From: an uncultured Bacilli bacterium | GTDB lineage: Bacteria; Bacillota_I; Bacilli_A; RF39; UBA660 | Length of the DNA stretch: 64,000 nucleotides | Assembly (NCBI GenBank): GCA_934149465.1 | Contig: CAKPEZ010000005.1 | Span: forward strand, 29,698-93,697 | Direction: 5' to 3' | Shown here: piece after piece, positions 40,544 to 49,148 of the stretch | Position numbering within the stretch: position 1 is the stretch's first letter | Layout of the letters: each line of letters begins with the position of its first letter | Translations under genes and position numbers: made by a program | The notes under the pieces: generated by a model | What the model saw: only the letters and a program-made list of their open reading frames with translations | Database searches by the model: none | What the model was told of the DNA's origin: nothing

Positions 40544-41362
40544 ATGAATTATTTATTAGAATATATATTACTTGGAATAATACAAGGAATAGGAGAATTT
40601 CTTCCAATCTCATCTTCTGCTCATTTAATTATTATTCCATATCTTTTTAATTTTTCTTTAAACTTAGCTGGAAAAGAGAAATTAACTTTAGATGTAGCTT
40701 TACATTTTGGTACTTTAATTGCTGTATTAGTTGTCTTTTTTAAAGATTGGTTATCTTTAGCAACTGGGGTTTTTAATAAATTATTTAAGAAAAAAGATTC
40801 TTTTGAGAATAAGATGTTTTGGTATTTAGTACTTGCGACTATTCCCGGTGCTTTAATTGGTATTTTATTTGAAGATATAATAGCAGAGTATTTTAGAAGT
40901 AATATGCTATTAATAGCGCTTTGTCTTGCTATTGTGGGACTTTTAATTTATTTTGGTGATAAATGGGCTAGTAAGCATTATCCAAATCCTACTGAATATA
41001 AAGATTTAACTTTAAAACAAACTTTTGTTATTGGGTTATCTCAAGCGCTAGCAGTTATTCCTGGATTTTCTAGAAGTGGTACTACTATATTAGCAGGAAG
41101 ACTTATTGGAGTATCTAGAGAGGCAGTATCTAAATTTACTTTCTTATTATCAACTCCTATTATATTTGGAGCATTTATTGTTAATATTAGTGATTTAGTA
41201 TTTACTAAAGAGATAATTATTGGTATAGTAACTAGTGCAGTAGTTGGAATTTTATGTATTAAGTTCTTACTTAGTTATATTAAAAATCATGATTTTTCAA
41301 TATTTGCATTTTACCGTGTTTTTATTGCACTTTGTGTAATTATAAAATTAATTTTGTCCTAA
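40544..41362 (+). CDS. uppP: Undecaprenyl-diphosphate phosphatase (BacA/UppP)
   Basis: 272 aa, eight or so membrane helices. Motif 1 GIIQGIGEFLPISSSAHL with the catalytic Glu and Ser, and motif 2 PGFSRSGTTI with the key Arg, are intact. It recycles undecaprenyl pyrophosphate to the phosphate carrier used in peptidoglycan and teichoic acid synthesis, which also supplies YfhO/CsbB. Ribosome binding site AGAGGA. Confidence 0.96.
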   Translation: MNYLLEYILLGIIQGIGEFLPISSSAHLIIIPYLFNFSLNLAGKEKLTLDVALHFGTLIAVLVVFFKDWLSLATGVFNKLFKKKDSFENKMFWYLVLATIPGALIGILFEDIIAEYFRSNMLLIALCLAIVGLLIYFGDKWASKHYPNPTEYKDLTLKQTFVIGLSQALAVIPGFSRSGTTILAGRLIGVSREAVSKFTFLLSTPIIFGAFIVNISDLVFTKEIIIGIVTSAVVGILCIKFLLSYIKNHDFSIFAFYRVFIALCVIIKLILS

Positions 41363-41375
41363 ATTAATTTTGTTT

Positions 41376-41449
41376 GCCGCCTTAGTTAAGTGGTATAACG
41401 TATCCATGGTAAGGATAAATTGTAAGTTCGATTCTTACAGGTGGCACCA
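41376..41449 (+). tRNA. tRNA-Thr(GGU)
   Basis: Acceptor GCCGCCT/AGGTGGC, anticodon stem TATCC/GGATA with loop ATGGTAA (anticodon GGT at 41408-41410), T-arm GTAAG/CTTAC with loop TTCGATT, discriminator A and encoded CCA. Begins 14 bases after the uppP stop, so may be co-transcribed. Confidence 0.95.
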
Positions 41450-41460
41450 GATTGATTGAT

Positions 41461-41490
41461 ACTCGAACTAATAAAAAAGTTCGAGTTTTA
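41461..41490 (+). terminator. Terminator after tRNA-Thr
   Basis: ACTCGAACT and AGTTCGAGT form a perfect 9-bp stem with an eight-base A-rich loop, followed by TTTAAT. Confidence 0.82.
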
Positions 41491-41564
41491 ATATAACCTA
41501 AAATGTGATAAAATATTTATAGAAAAAATTAAGAATAAAGTTAAAATTATGTCAGGAGGTTTTA

Positions 41565-41806
41565 ATGAAACAAGAAATAATAAAATCAGAATTAGAGGTC
41601 AATAATACTAAAATTAAAGTAATAACTATGGATAATAAAGAATTTATATCTCTAACTAATTTGGCAAGATATGTAAATTCAGAGGAACCAAAGATACCAA
41701 TACAAATTTAGGTTTATGGGAAAAATTAAATAATGAGAAATTTAAAGGTCACGAATTTACAACCTTTGAAAATTCGGCAGGAAAAAATATTTTTTATAAT
41801 TTGTAA
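41565..41806 (+). pseudogene. KilA-N domain protein, internally deleted and truncated
   Basis: From ATG 41565 (AGGAGG upstream) 48 codons read MKQEIIKSELEVNNTKIK and FISLTNLARYVNSEEPK, the start of a KilA-N-type protein, ending at TAG 41709. In another frame the sequence continues NTNLGLWEKLNNEKFKGHEF and TTFENSAGKN before TAA 41804. In intact relatives a short segment separates these two parts, so about 15 codons are missing and the frame is shifted; the C-terminal domain is gone. KilA-N proteins are common on phages and mobile elements. The position right behind a tRNA gene fits an old integration. Confidence 0.75.
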
Positions 41807-41855
41807 ACCAATAATTTTTTGTATATAACATGATCCAAGAAAGGAGAAAAAATTG

Positions 41856-42167
41856 ATGAAAAATGAAGAACTAAAGCAAATATTAAATCTTCTAATAAAA
41901 TTTATAGAAAAAAAGGATTATGGTAAAGATGAACAAAAAATTCAATATTTATATAATGAGCTTAAAAAAATTAGTGAGCAAATTCCTACATACAGTAAAT
42001 TAGAAGAACTTGAAAAAATTGTTATCGATTTAGAAGTTAAATATGATGATTTTAACGATTTATCATATTATTTTTCCCCATTGTATGCAAAGATTAAAAA
42101 TGTAATTCATAATGAAGAAGTAAAAAAAATAAGAGAAGAAAATAAAAGAAAGAGAAATTTAAAATAA
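41856..42167 (+). CDS. Hypothetical small helical protein
   Basis: 103 aa, highly charged and predicted helical throughout (LLIKFIEKKDYGKDEQKIQY, LEELEKIVIDLEVKYDDFND, basic C-terminus KKIREENKRKRNLK). No family recognised. AAGGAG ribosome binding site ten bases before ATG 41856 (seven before an in-frame TTG at 41853). Sits between the KilA-N remnant and a collagen-like gene, so may belong to the same foreign block. Confidence 0.6.
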   Translation: MKNEELKQILNLLIKFIEKKDYGKDEQKIQYLYNELKKISEQIPTYSKLEELEKIVIDLEVKYDDFNDLSYYFSPLYAKIKNVIHNEEVKKIREENKRKRNLK

Positions 42168-42191
42168 CATCTCAAATTTTGGTCGTGATAA

Positions 42192-42235
42192 AAGAGCTAC
42201 TTTTGATTTTAATTAGAAGTAGTTCTTATTTTTAT
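42192..42235 (+). terminator. Terminator after 41856 gene
   Basis: AAGAGCTACTT pairs with AAGTAGTTCTT (one G-U), followed by ATTTTT. Confidence 0.8.
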
Positions 42236-42345
42236 GATTTTACTTCATTAGTTATCTAGTTATTTTTTTAAGATATTTTTCTAGTTAATAGTAATATTCA
42301 TTTTATTAGAATGCCAATAGAATATAAGTGAAAGGAGGAGTTTTA

Positions 42346-43146
42346 ATGAATGAAGATTATTCTTATAATATTAGACGTATTTTAGAAGAAGGAAGAAAGT
42401 GCCAAGAAAGAGGCGGAGTTATGGGACCAACAGGCCCAAGAGGTCCCCAAGGACCTGCTACTATTAGAGTGGGTAATACTGTAACTGGTGCCCCTGGCAC
42501 AATGGCTTCAGTAGTTAATGCTGGAAGTTTAGATAATGCTGTTTTGACTTTTACTATTCCAGCTGGCCCAACAGGGCCTAGTGGTGCGACTGGGGCAACA
42601 GGTCCGACTGGGCCAAGAGGATTAATAGGTCCTGCGGGAGCTCAAGGTATTGCAGGTCCTGCCGGTCCTCAAGGGAATATAGGTCCTACTGGTCCAGCAG
42701 GACCAACAGGCCCTGCTGGAGCAAGTGAAAAAATTGATTTTGGGAGAAAATATAATACATCAGTTGATACAATAGCCCTAGAAGCAAATATTCCGCAAAA
42801 TATATCTCTTGGAAGTAATGGTCCAACTAGTGGGATAACAACTGCTACTCAAAATACTTTGACTATTACGACTGATGGAACTTATAAAGTAGATTATTTT
42901 TTCTCTGGAAGCAGTAGTGCTGATACAGATTTATCTGTAGAAGTAAAACAAAATGCTAATCCAATTGGAAGTACAACTATATCTAAAAATGTAACTCAAG
43001 ATGAGAATGTCGACTTTGTTGGAAGTACTATTAATACATTTAATAATGGTGATGAGATAGGATTACAAATAAAATCTACTGTTATAACAAATATTTCACC
43101 AGCATCTGGAACTAATGCATATTTAAATATTGTAAAGATAGGCTAA
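42346..43146 (+). CDS. Collagen-like protein with BclA-type C-terminal domain
   Basis: 266 aa from ATG 42346, which has an AAAGGAGG ribosome binding site. A ~25-residue lead is followed by Gly-X-Y repeats at about residues 26-37 and 72-125 (GPTGPRGPQGPA, GPTGPSGATGATGPTGPRG), split by a non-collagen insert (IRVGNTVTGAPGTM). The C-terminal ~130 residues are beta-rich (ISLGSNGPTSG, DGTYKVDYFFSGS, NAYLNIVKIG), like the trimerising C-terminal domain of exosporium BclA. No signal peptide. The Gly/Pro part uses GC-rich codons (GGCCCA, GGTCCT) unlike the neighbours. Likely a trimeric fibre, on spore surface or phage tail; which is open. Confidence 0.85.
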   Translation: MNEDYSYNIRRILEEGRKCQERGGVMGPTGPRGPQGPATIRVGNTVTGAPGTMASVVNAGSLDNAVLTFTIPAGPTGPSGATGATGPTGPRGLIGPAGAQGIAGPAGPQGNIGPTGPAGPTGPAGASEKIDFGRKYNTSVDTIALEANIPQNISLGSNGPTSGITTATQNTLTITTDGTYKVDYFFSGSSSADTDLSVEVKQNANPIGSTTISKNVTQDENVDFVGSTINTFNNGDEIGLQIKSTVITNISPASGTNAYLNIVKIG

Positions 43147-43211
43147 TATATATAGTGTAACTTTGGGATAAAATCTTTAATGCTTCTGTAGATTTAGAAA
43201 GAAGCGTGATT

Positions 43212-43610
43212 ATGAAGACTTTTGTAGTAAATTTTTTAAGTGGTACTTTTATTACGGGAATAATTTATTATCTAGGAGGAATGGATATTGCTTTAGAAAC
43301 TTTATTACTTTTTATAGTACTTGATTATTTTAGTGGAATATGTAAAGCTATCTATGAAAAGAAATTAAGTTCTAAAATTGGAATTAAGGGAATAATTAAG
43401 AAAATTGGTTATTTAATTATGGTAGCGCTTGGTACTTTTTTAGATAAAATGATATGTCGTAATGGTTCAATTAGAATTATAATTATATATTTCTTTGTTT
43501 CTAATGAGGGAATATCTATTTTAGAAAACTGGATAAAAATGAATTTACCTATTCCTGATAAGGTAAGAGTAGTACTTAATAATCTAAAGAATATTGATAA
43601 GAAGAAATAG
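43212..43610 (+). CDS. Phage holin-family membrane protein
   Basis: 132 aa with three or four hydrophobic segments (FLSGTFITGIIYYLGGM, ALETLLLFIVLDYFSGICKA, GYLIMVALGTFLDKMI, IIIIYFFVSNEGISILEN). The DYFSGICKAI and SNEGISILEN motifs are those of the toxin-secretion/phage-lysis holin family (TcdE-like). Holins open the membrane for an endolysin; no endolysin is next to it. ATG 43212 is preferred to an in-frame GTG at 43206. Together with the KilA-N remnant it suggests phage ancestry of this block. Confidence 0.82.
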   Translation: MKTFVVNFLSGTFITGIIYYLGGMDIALETLLLFIVLDYFSGICKAIYEKKLSSKIGIKGIIKKIGYLIMVALGTFLDKMICRNGSIRIIIIYFFVSNEGISILENWIKMNLPIPDKVRVVLNNLKNIDKKK

Positions 43611-43636
43611 TGGAAGAGGAAACGCTATTTCTTTTT
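43602..43636 (+). terminator. Terminator after holin gene
   Basis: AAGAAATAG pairs perfectly with CTATTTCTT around a 14-base loop, followed by TTT. Confidence 0.78.
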
Positions 43637-43643
43637 ATAGATC

Positions 43644-43672
43644 TTTTCAAATTATTAAAAGGGTGATATAAT
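43644..43672 (+). promoter_or_regulatory. Promoter for 43712 gene
   Basis: TTTTCA (43644-43649), 17-bp spacer, perfect TATAAT (43667-43672) with TG extension. Confidence 0.6.
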
Positions 43673-43711
43673 CTAAAAAAAGAATTATTATTAGAAAGGA
43701 AGAAGGAAAAG

Positions 43712-44182
43712 ATGGATGATGATATATCTATTACATTAACTAAATATAAAGATGAGACTTTGCCTTCTAATTATGATGGATTTATTGATCCAGATGGCTA
43801 TTTTATTAAGGTGTGTGAACGTAGTTCATTAGGAGGAATGCATGATGAGTTTGCTTTAATATATGCAGATGTTGTTTATAATAAGAATTTAAAGAAGGAA
43901 TATGATAAATTAAGAGAGGTAAAGCCTGCTTTAAAAAATATTATGCTTGGTCCTAAAGATATTTTGATTAATTTATTTGGATATGTTTTGTATGAACATA
44001 GTATGAATAGGGTTATTTTAGAAGGACCTAAGTATTATTATAACGGTCAGAAGGTTACTAATGCTCAGATGGAAACGGCTTTAAAGTTACTTGAGTTAAA
44101 TAAAGATGATTTAACAGCAGCATATAGCTTAGTAAATGATAATTTTTCACCATTTTTAGAAGAAAATTATCCTAAAAGATAA
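43712..44182 (+). CDS. Hypothetical protein
   Basis: 156 aa, cytoplasmic, not recognised. N-terminus SITLTKYKDETLPSNYDGFID, a Gly-rich turn (ERSSLGGMHDEFALIYAD), then helices; C-terminal KLLELNKDDLTAAYSLVN. AAGGAAG ribosome binding site. Followed 42 bases later by the pyrophosphatase gene, which has its own extended -10 element. No function can be named. Confidence 0.72.
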   Translation: MDDDISITLTKYKDETLPSNYDGFIDPDGYFIKVCERSSLGGMHDEFALIYADVVYNKNLKKEYDKLREVKPALKNIMLGPKDILINLFGYVLYEHSMNRVILEGPKYYYNGQKVTNAQMETALKLLELNKDDLTAAYSLVNDNFSPFLEENYPKR

Positions 44183-44188
44183 GAAATA

Positions 44189-44197
44189 TGGTATAAT
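44189..44197 (+). promoter_or_regulatory. Extended -10 element for pyrophosphatase
   Basis: TGGTATAAT 28 bp before the start codon; no clear -35. Confidence 0.5.
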
Positions 44198-44224
44198 CAT
44201 AACGTTATTTGTGGAGGTATAAAA

Positions 44225-45841
44225 ATGAGTAAGATTTATATTTTTGGACATAGGAATCCAGATACTGATAGTGTTTGTGCATCTATTGCATTAGCAGAGT
44301 TAAAGCAAAGAATAGGGCAAAACTGTGTTCCTGTTATTTTAAGTAAGATTAATGAGGAGACTAAGTTTGTTCTTAATTATTTTAAAGTTAATGAGCCTAA
44401 GTATTTAAATGATGTTCGTCTTCAGATTAAGGATATTCGTTATAATAAAGATTTTCTTTTAGATAGACATGCTTCTATATATAAGGCTTATGAGACGATT
44501 GTTGAGCATGGAGTAAGTGCAATTCCAGTAGTAGAAAATAGAAAATTCTTAGGAATTGTTAGTCTTAAAGATATGGCTCGTGATTTAATTGGTGGTACTA
44601 TTGAAAATATTAATACTTCTTATGATAATATAGTATCTTCTTTAGAAGGAGAATCACTTCTTAAATTTGATGAGGAAATTATTGGTAAGCTTATGTCTGT
44701 TACTTTTAAGAGTACTACTTTTATTGAGAGTATTGATTTAAATTCTGATGATATTCTTATTGTTGGAGATCGTCATAGTGTTATTGAGTATGCGATTAAA
44801 AAGGGAGTTAAGCTTATTATTTTAGTTGGACATGCTTTAATTAAAGAAGAACATTTAGAAGAGGCTAGGAATAAGAAAATCAATATTATTAGGACTAACT
44901 TAAAGAGTTTAGAAGTTATTAAGAGAGTTAGCTTATGTAATTATGTTGGAACTTTAATTAATGAGAAAGAGTCTGTTACTGTTCTTGATAATATGTATAT
45001 TAGTGATTTTATGGATTTAGCTAATAAATTAAAACATACACATTATCCTGTTATTGATAAGAATAATAATTGTCTTGGAATGCTTAGAATTGCGAATGTT
45101 AATGATGTTAAGAAGAAACAAGTTATTTTAGTTGATCATAATGAGATGGAACAAAGCGTTGAAGGAATAGAAGAAGCTGATATATTAGAAGTAGTAGATC
45201 ATCATAAGATAGGTAATATTAATACTAAGGCTCCTATTAATTTTAGAAATATGGCAGTTGGTAGTACTTGTACGATTATTTATATATTATATACTGAATA
45301 TGGAGAAGATATAAAAGATGATATTAAAGGACTATTACTTTCTGGTATATTATCAGATACTCTTTTATTTAAGTCTCCAACCACTACTGAACTAGATTAT
45401 TATGTAGCCAAAAAATTAGCAGATGAGATTCATTTAGATTATAATGATTTTGCGATGAAGATGTTTAAAGCTTCTTCTGATTATAAAAACGTTAAGAATA
45501 AAGAAGATGTTATTTATAAAGATTTTAAAGAATTTAATGTAAATGGTTTAGTAATTGGAGTAGGTCAGATAAATACTTTAAGTATTGATGATATTATGGA
45601 AGAAAAGGATGAGTATATAGATCTTTTAAATAAAGAAGCAGAAAAACGTAATTATGGATTATTCTTATTTGCAGTAACTGATATAATTAATGGGGGATCT
45701 TATATTTTCTATAATGATAGCGCTAGTATTTTAGTAAAAAATAGTTTTGGGGATGATGTTTATCAAGGAATTTTCTTAGAGGGATATTTATCTAGGAAGA
45801 AACAAATAATACCTAAGATTATGGATGCTTTAGAGAAATAG
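44225..45841 (+). CDS. CBS/DRTGG-regulated Mn-dependent inorganic pyrophosphatase
   Basis: 538 aa family II (DHH) pyrophosphatase. N-terminal IFGHRNPDTDSVCAS supplies metal ligands. A regulatory insert follows: a CBS motif (DRHASIYKAYETIVEHGVSA, IPVVENRKFLGIVSLKDMA), a DRTGG-like part (LIVGDRHSVIEYAI) and a second CBS motif (HTHYPVIDKNNNCLGMLRI). The catalytic part resumes with LVDHNEMEQS, VVDHHKIGN and the C-terminal DHHA2 domain. CBS-PPases are controlled by adenine nucleotides. They split the PPi made in biosynthesis; PPDK in this organism also handles PPi. The next gene, a metal exporter-like protein, starts 2 bases after its stop. Confidence 0.92.
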   Translation: MSKIYIFGHRNPDTDSVCASIALAELKQRIGQNCVPVILSKINEETKFVLNYFKVNEPKYLNDVRLQIKDIRYNKDFLLDRHASIYKAYETIVEHGVSAIPVVENRKFLGIVSLKDMARDLIGGTIENINTSYDNIVSSLEGESLLKFDEEIIGKLMSVTFKSTTFIESIDLNSDDILIVGDRHSVIEYAIKKGVKLIILVGHALIKEEHLEEARNKKINIIRTNLKSLEVIKRVSLCNYVGTLINEKESVTVLDNMYISDFMDLANKLKHTHYPVIDKNNNCLGMLRIANVNDVKKKQVILVDHNEMEQSVEGIEEADILEVVDHHKIGNINTKAPINFRNMAVGSTCTIIYILYTEYGEDIKDDIKGLLLSGILSDTLLFKSPTTTELDYYVAKKLADEIHLDYNDFAMKMFKASSDYKNVKNKEDVIYKDFKEFNVNGLVIGVGQINTLSIDDIMEEKDEYIDLLNKEAEKRNYGLFLFAVTDIINGGSYIFYNDSASILVKNSFGDDVYQGIFLEGYLSRKKQIIPKIMDALEK

Positions 45842-45843
45842 TT

Positions 45844-46677
45844 ATGCTTGATATATTGTTAGATACTTTTTTAGATTCTTTAAAATTATTACCTTTTTTA
45901 TTAATAACTTATTTACTTATGGAGTATTTAGAGCATAAATCTTTAAAAAGTAATACTAAGTTAATGGAAAGAGCTGGGAAACTTGGACCATTATGGGGAA
46001 GTATTTTAGGGGTACTTCCTCAATGTGGATTTTCGGTAGCGTCTTCTAATTTATATGTTTCAAGAGTTATTTCTTTAGGAACACTTATTTCAATATATTT
46101 ATCTACTTCTGATGAAATGTTAGTAGTACTTTTATCTAAGAGTGTTAGTATAAAGATTATTCTTCTTCTTGTTATTTTGAAAATACTTGTTGGAATGTTT
46201 TTTGGATTTTTGATAGATTTTCTTTTTAGAAAGAAGAATAATAATTTTGATAGTGAACTTTGTGAAAGAGAAGATTGTCATTGTGGAAGTAATATATTTA
46301 CTTCTAGTATTAAGCATACTTTTAATACTTATATCTTTATTTTGGGAGTAACTTTTCTTTTTAATGTATTAACTTCTTTTGTTAGTATGGATAAAGTATC
46401 TTTGTTTTTAAGAAATTTTTCTTTTTTAACTCCATTTATTTTAGGGGTTATAGGGCTTATTCCTAGTTGTGCGTCTTCGGTTATTATTACTGAGTTATTT
46501 CTTGATAATGTGATTAGTTTGGGATCTGCGTTAGCAGGATTATTTGCTAATAGTGGAGTAGCACTTGCAGTATTATTTAGAAATAATAAGAATAGAAAAG
46601 AGAATTTCTTAATACTTGGAATTTTATATATTATAAGTGTAGTAAGTGGAATAATAATAAATATTATAATTGGTTAG
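45844..46677 (+). CDS. ArsP_2-like/putative manganese or heavy-metal exporter
   Basis: 277 aa with about eight to ten hydrophobic segments. Two related halves each carry a Cys-containing motif: LPQCGFSVASS in the first and LIPSCASSVIITELF in the second; a His/Cys-rich loop (ELCEREDCHCGS) lies between. This is the pattern of the ArsP_2/10-TM metal exporter family, sometimes labelled manganese transporter. It follows the Mn-dependent pyrophosphatase gene after only 2 bases, so the two are co-translated, consistent with manganese. The substrate is inferred, not shown. Confidence 0.78.
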   Translation: MLDILLDTFLDSLKLLPFLLITYLLMEYLEHKSLKSNTKLMERAGKLGPLWGSILGVLPQCGFSVASSNLYVSRVISLGTLISIYLSTSDEMLVVLLSKSVSIKIILLLVILKILVGMFFGFLIDFLFRKKNNNFDSELCEREDCHCGSNIFTSSIKHTFNTYIFILGVTFLFNVLTSFVSMDKVSLFLRNFSFLTPFILGVIGLIPSCASSVIITELFLDNVISLGSALAGLFANSGVALAVLFRNNKNRKENFLILGILYIISVVSGIIINIIIG

Positions 46678-46679
46678 AG

Positions 46680-46710
46680 AAAGACAATAAGAAATTTTGT
46701 CTTTTTTTGT
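46680..46710 (+). terminator. Terminator after metal exporter-like gene
   Basis: AAAGACAA and TTGTCTTT form a perfect stem around a nine-base loop, followed by TTTT. Confidence 0.85.
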
Positions 46711-46779
46711 AAAATGATTTTTTCCTAAAATGTAAAATAAAAATTGCTTTTTTTGTAAAATAATAAATTAAAATTTAAT

Positions 46780-46807
46780 TTGAAGATAATTTAAAAAGTG
46801 CTATAAT
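46780..46807 (+). promoter_or_regulatory. Promoter of P-type ATPase gene
   Basis: TTGAAG (46780-46785), 16-bp spacer, perfect TATAAT (46802-46807) with TG extension. Confidence 0.62.
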
Positions 46808-46829
46808 AAAAAGTGAAAAGAGGTAAATA

Positions 46830-49121
46830 ATGAAGCGTTACTATAAAGATATAAAAGAAGGACTTAGTACGAGTGAAGTTAATGAAAGAATTTCTCTTGA
46901 TTTAGTTAATCATGTTTATTCTAATACGACAAGAAGTATTAAGAGTATTATCTTAAAGAATATATTTACGTATTTTAATATATTAAATTTTTTTCTTGGA
47001 ATATTAGTGTTTCTTGCTAATTCTTATAAGAATATGCTTTTTCTTGGAGTTATTGTATGTAATACTTTAATTAGCCTAGTTAGTGAGATAAAAAGTAAGA
47101 AGATCTTAGATAAATTGTCTCTTCTTTCTTTAGGAAGAGTTACTGTTATTAGAGATGGAAAAGAAAAAATTATTGAAGAGTATGAATTAGTACTTGATGA
47201 TTTAATGGTTTTATCTTCTGGAAAAAGCGTTCCTACTGATGCAATTATTGTATCTGGAGAATGTGATGTTAATGAAGCTATTTTAACAGGAGAAGAAGAT
47301 AGTACTCATAAAAAGTGCGGAGATCTTTTATATTCTGGTAGTTTTCTTGTTAGTGATAAAGTAATTGCTAGAGTAGAACATGTAGGTAATTCTAATTATA
47401 TGTTTAAAGTTACTGAAGAAGCTAAACATATTAAAGCTTCGGAATCTTTTTTAATGAATTTCTTAAATAAAATTATTAAATATATTTCAGTATTTATAGT
47501 TCCTTTAGGATTACTTTTATTTTATAATCAAATTAAGATAGGAACTTCTCTTAATACTTCTATAATTAATAGCGTTGCTGGAGTTATTAGTATGATTCCA
47601 ACTGGATTAGTTTTACTTACTAGTACAGTATTAATGCTATCAGCAGTTAGACTTGCTAAGAAAAGTGTGTTAGTTCAAGATTTATATTGTACAGAGATGC
47701 TTGCTAGAGTTGATAATATTTGCTTTGATAAAACTGGTACTATTACGACAGGGAATATGGAAGTAGTAGATTTAGTAAAATTAGATAAAGATGATTCATT
47801 AGAACTTTTAAATAAAGTACTTGTTAATTTAGATAATGATAATAGTACAATGATGGCTTTAAAGAAAAAGTATGAAAAGAATATAGAATGTCCTTGTACT
47901 AATAAGATACCTTTTTCTTCTAAGTATAAATATTCTTCTGTTAGTTTTAAAGATGATACTTATTTATTAGGAGCACCTGATGTTTTAGTTAAAGATATAG
48001 ATTTAACTAAGTATAAAGATTATAGAGTGTTATTATTTGCTCATACTAAGGATAACTTTAAAAAGGGAGATATTCCTAAGAATATTAGACCATTAGCACT
48101 TATTTTACTTAAAGATGAGATTAGAGATTCTGCTAAAGATACTATTAAGTATTTTTATGATAATGATGTTAATGTAAGAATTATTAGTGGAGATAATGTT
48201 TTTACTATTGAAAAGATTGCTAGGGAAGTTGGAGTAAAAGATGTTAAAGTATTAGATACATCTAAGGTAAGTGAAGAAGAACTTTTTAATATTGCTAGTA
48301 ATTATAATGTTTTTGGAAGAGTAACTCCATCTGGAAAAAAGATAATTATTAAAGCGTTAAAAAAAGAAGGACATGTTATTGCTTATGCAGGTGATGGTAT
48401 TAATGATGTTCTTGCTTTAAAAGAAGCTAACTGTAGTATAGCGCTTGCAAGTGGGACAGATGCAGTTAGAAATGTTTCTTCTCTTGTTCTTTTATCTTCT
48501 TCTTTTTCAAGTATTATTGATATTGTAAAAGAAGGAAGAAGATCAATAAATAATCTTGGAAGATCAGCAACGCTATTTCTTTCTAAAACGTTATATTCTG
48601 CTCTTCTAACTATTTTATTTATCTTTCTTAATACAAATTATCCTTTTGTTCCTATTCATATTTCTTTATTAAGCTTTGTTACTATTGGAGTTCCTTCTTT
48701 TGTTTTAGCAATGGAACCTAATGATAAAAAGGTAGATAATGATTTTATTCTTAATATAGTAAAAAGAATAATAGCGCCTGCTATTACGGTAGTACTTGAT
48801 ATGCTTATTATGACTATTTTAAAAGATAGTTATAGTTTAGAAGTTATAGAATCTTCTACTATATGTGTAACTTTAATTGCATTTATAGGATTTATCTTAA
48901 TATATAAGATATCTAAACCACTTAATTTATTAAGAAGTACTTTACTTGTTAGTATGACTTTTATATTTTCTTTAGGAATGTTTGTATTTAGAGATTTATT
49001 TTCATTAAGTATATATACTAAAGATATGGCTTTTTTAGTATTAATACTAATGGTAGTAAGCTTATTTATTTATAATATTTTTGAATATTTAGTTAACTTT
49101 ATTTTTAAAAACAAGAAGTAA
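46830..49121 (+). CDS. P-type cation ATPase, CtpE-like
   Basis: 763 aa. Actuator motif TGEEDSTHK (TGES type), phosphorylation site FDKTGTITTG near residue 300, hinge YAGDGINDVLALKEAN, and about ten transmembrane helices. The helix before the P-domain reads SMIPTGLVLLTSTVLM, closest to the CtpE group (PEGL...), some members of which import calcium; here Pro-Thr-Gly replaces Pro-Glu-Gly, so the ion may differ. Heavy-metal CPx motif and N-terminal metal domain are absent. Ends at a perfect 16-bp stem terminator. Confidence 0.88.
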   Translation: MKRYYKDIKEGLSTSEVNERISLDLVNHVYSNTTRSIKSIILKNIFTYFNILNFFLGILVFLANSYKNMLFLGVIVCNTLISLVSEIKSKKILDKLSLLSLGRVTVIRDGKEKIIEEYELVLDDLMVLSSGKSVPTDAIIVSGECDVNEAILTGEEDSTHKKCGDLLYSGSFLVSDKVIARVEHVGNSNYMFKVTEEAKHIKASESFLMNFLNKIIKYISVFIVPLGLLLFYNQIKIGTSLNTSIINSVAGVISMIPTGLVLLTSTVLMLSAVRLAKKSVLVQDLYCTEMLARVDNICFDKTGTITTGNMEVVDLVKLDKDDSLELLNKVLVNLDNDNSTMMALKKKYEKNIECPCTNKIPFSSKYKYSSVSFKDDTYLLGAPDVLVKDIDLTKYKDYRVLLFAHTKDNFKKGDIPKNIRPLALILLKDEIRDSAKDTIKYFYDNDVNVRIISGDNVFTIEKIAREVGVKDVKVLDTSKVSEEELFNIASNYNVFGRVTPSGKKIIIKALKKEGHVIAYAGDGINDVLALKEANCSIALASGTDAVRNVSSLVLLSSSFSSIIDIVKEGRRSINNLGRSATLFLSKTLYSALLTILFIFLNTNYPFVPIHISLLSFVTIGVPSFVLAMEPNDKKVDNDFILNIVKRIIAPAITVVLDMLIMTILKDSYSLEVIESSTICVTLIAFIGFILIYKISKPLNLLRSTLLVSMTFIFSLGMFVFRDLFSLSIYTKDMAFLVLILMVVSLFIYNIFEYLVNFIFKNKK

Positions 49122-49148
49122 ATTTATTTGATTTACTTCTTGTTTTAT
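49108..49148 (+). terminator. Terminator after P-type ATPase
   Basis: Perfect 16-bp inverted repeat (49108-49123 and 49131-49146) with a seven-base loop and T-rich 3' arm. The 3' arm also forms part of the next promoter and is duplicated at 50981. Confidence 0.88.
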
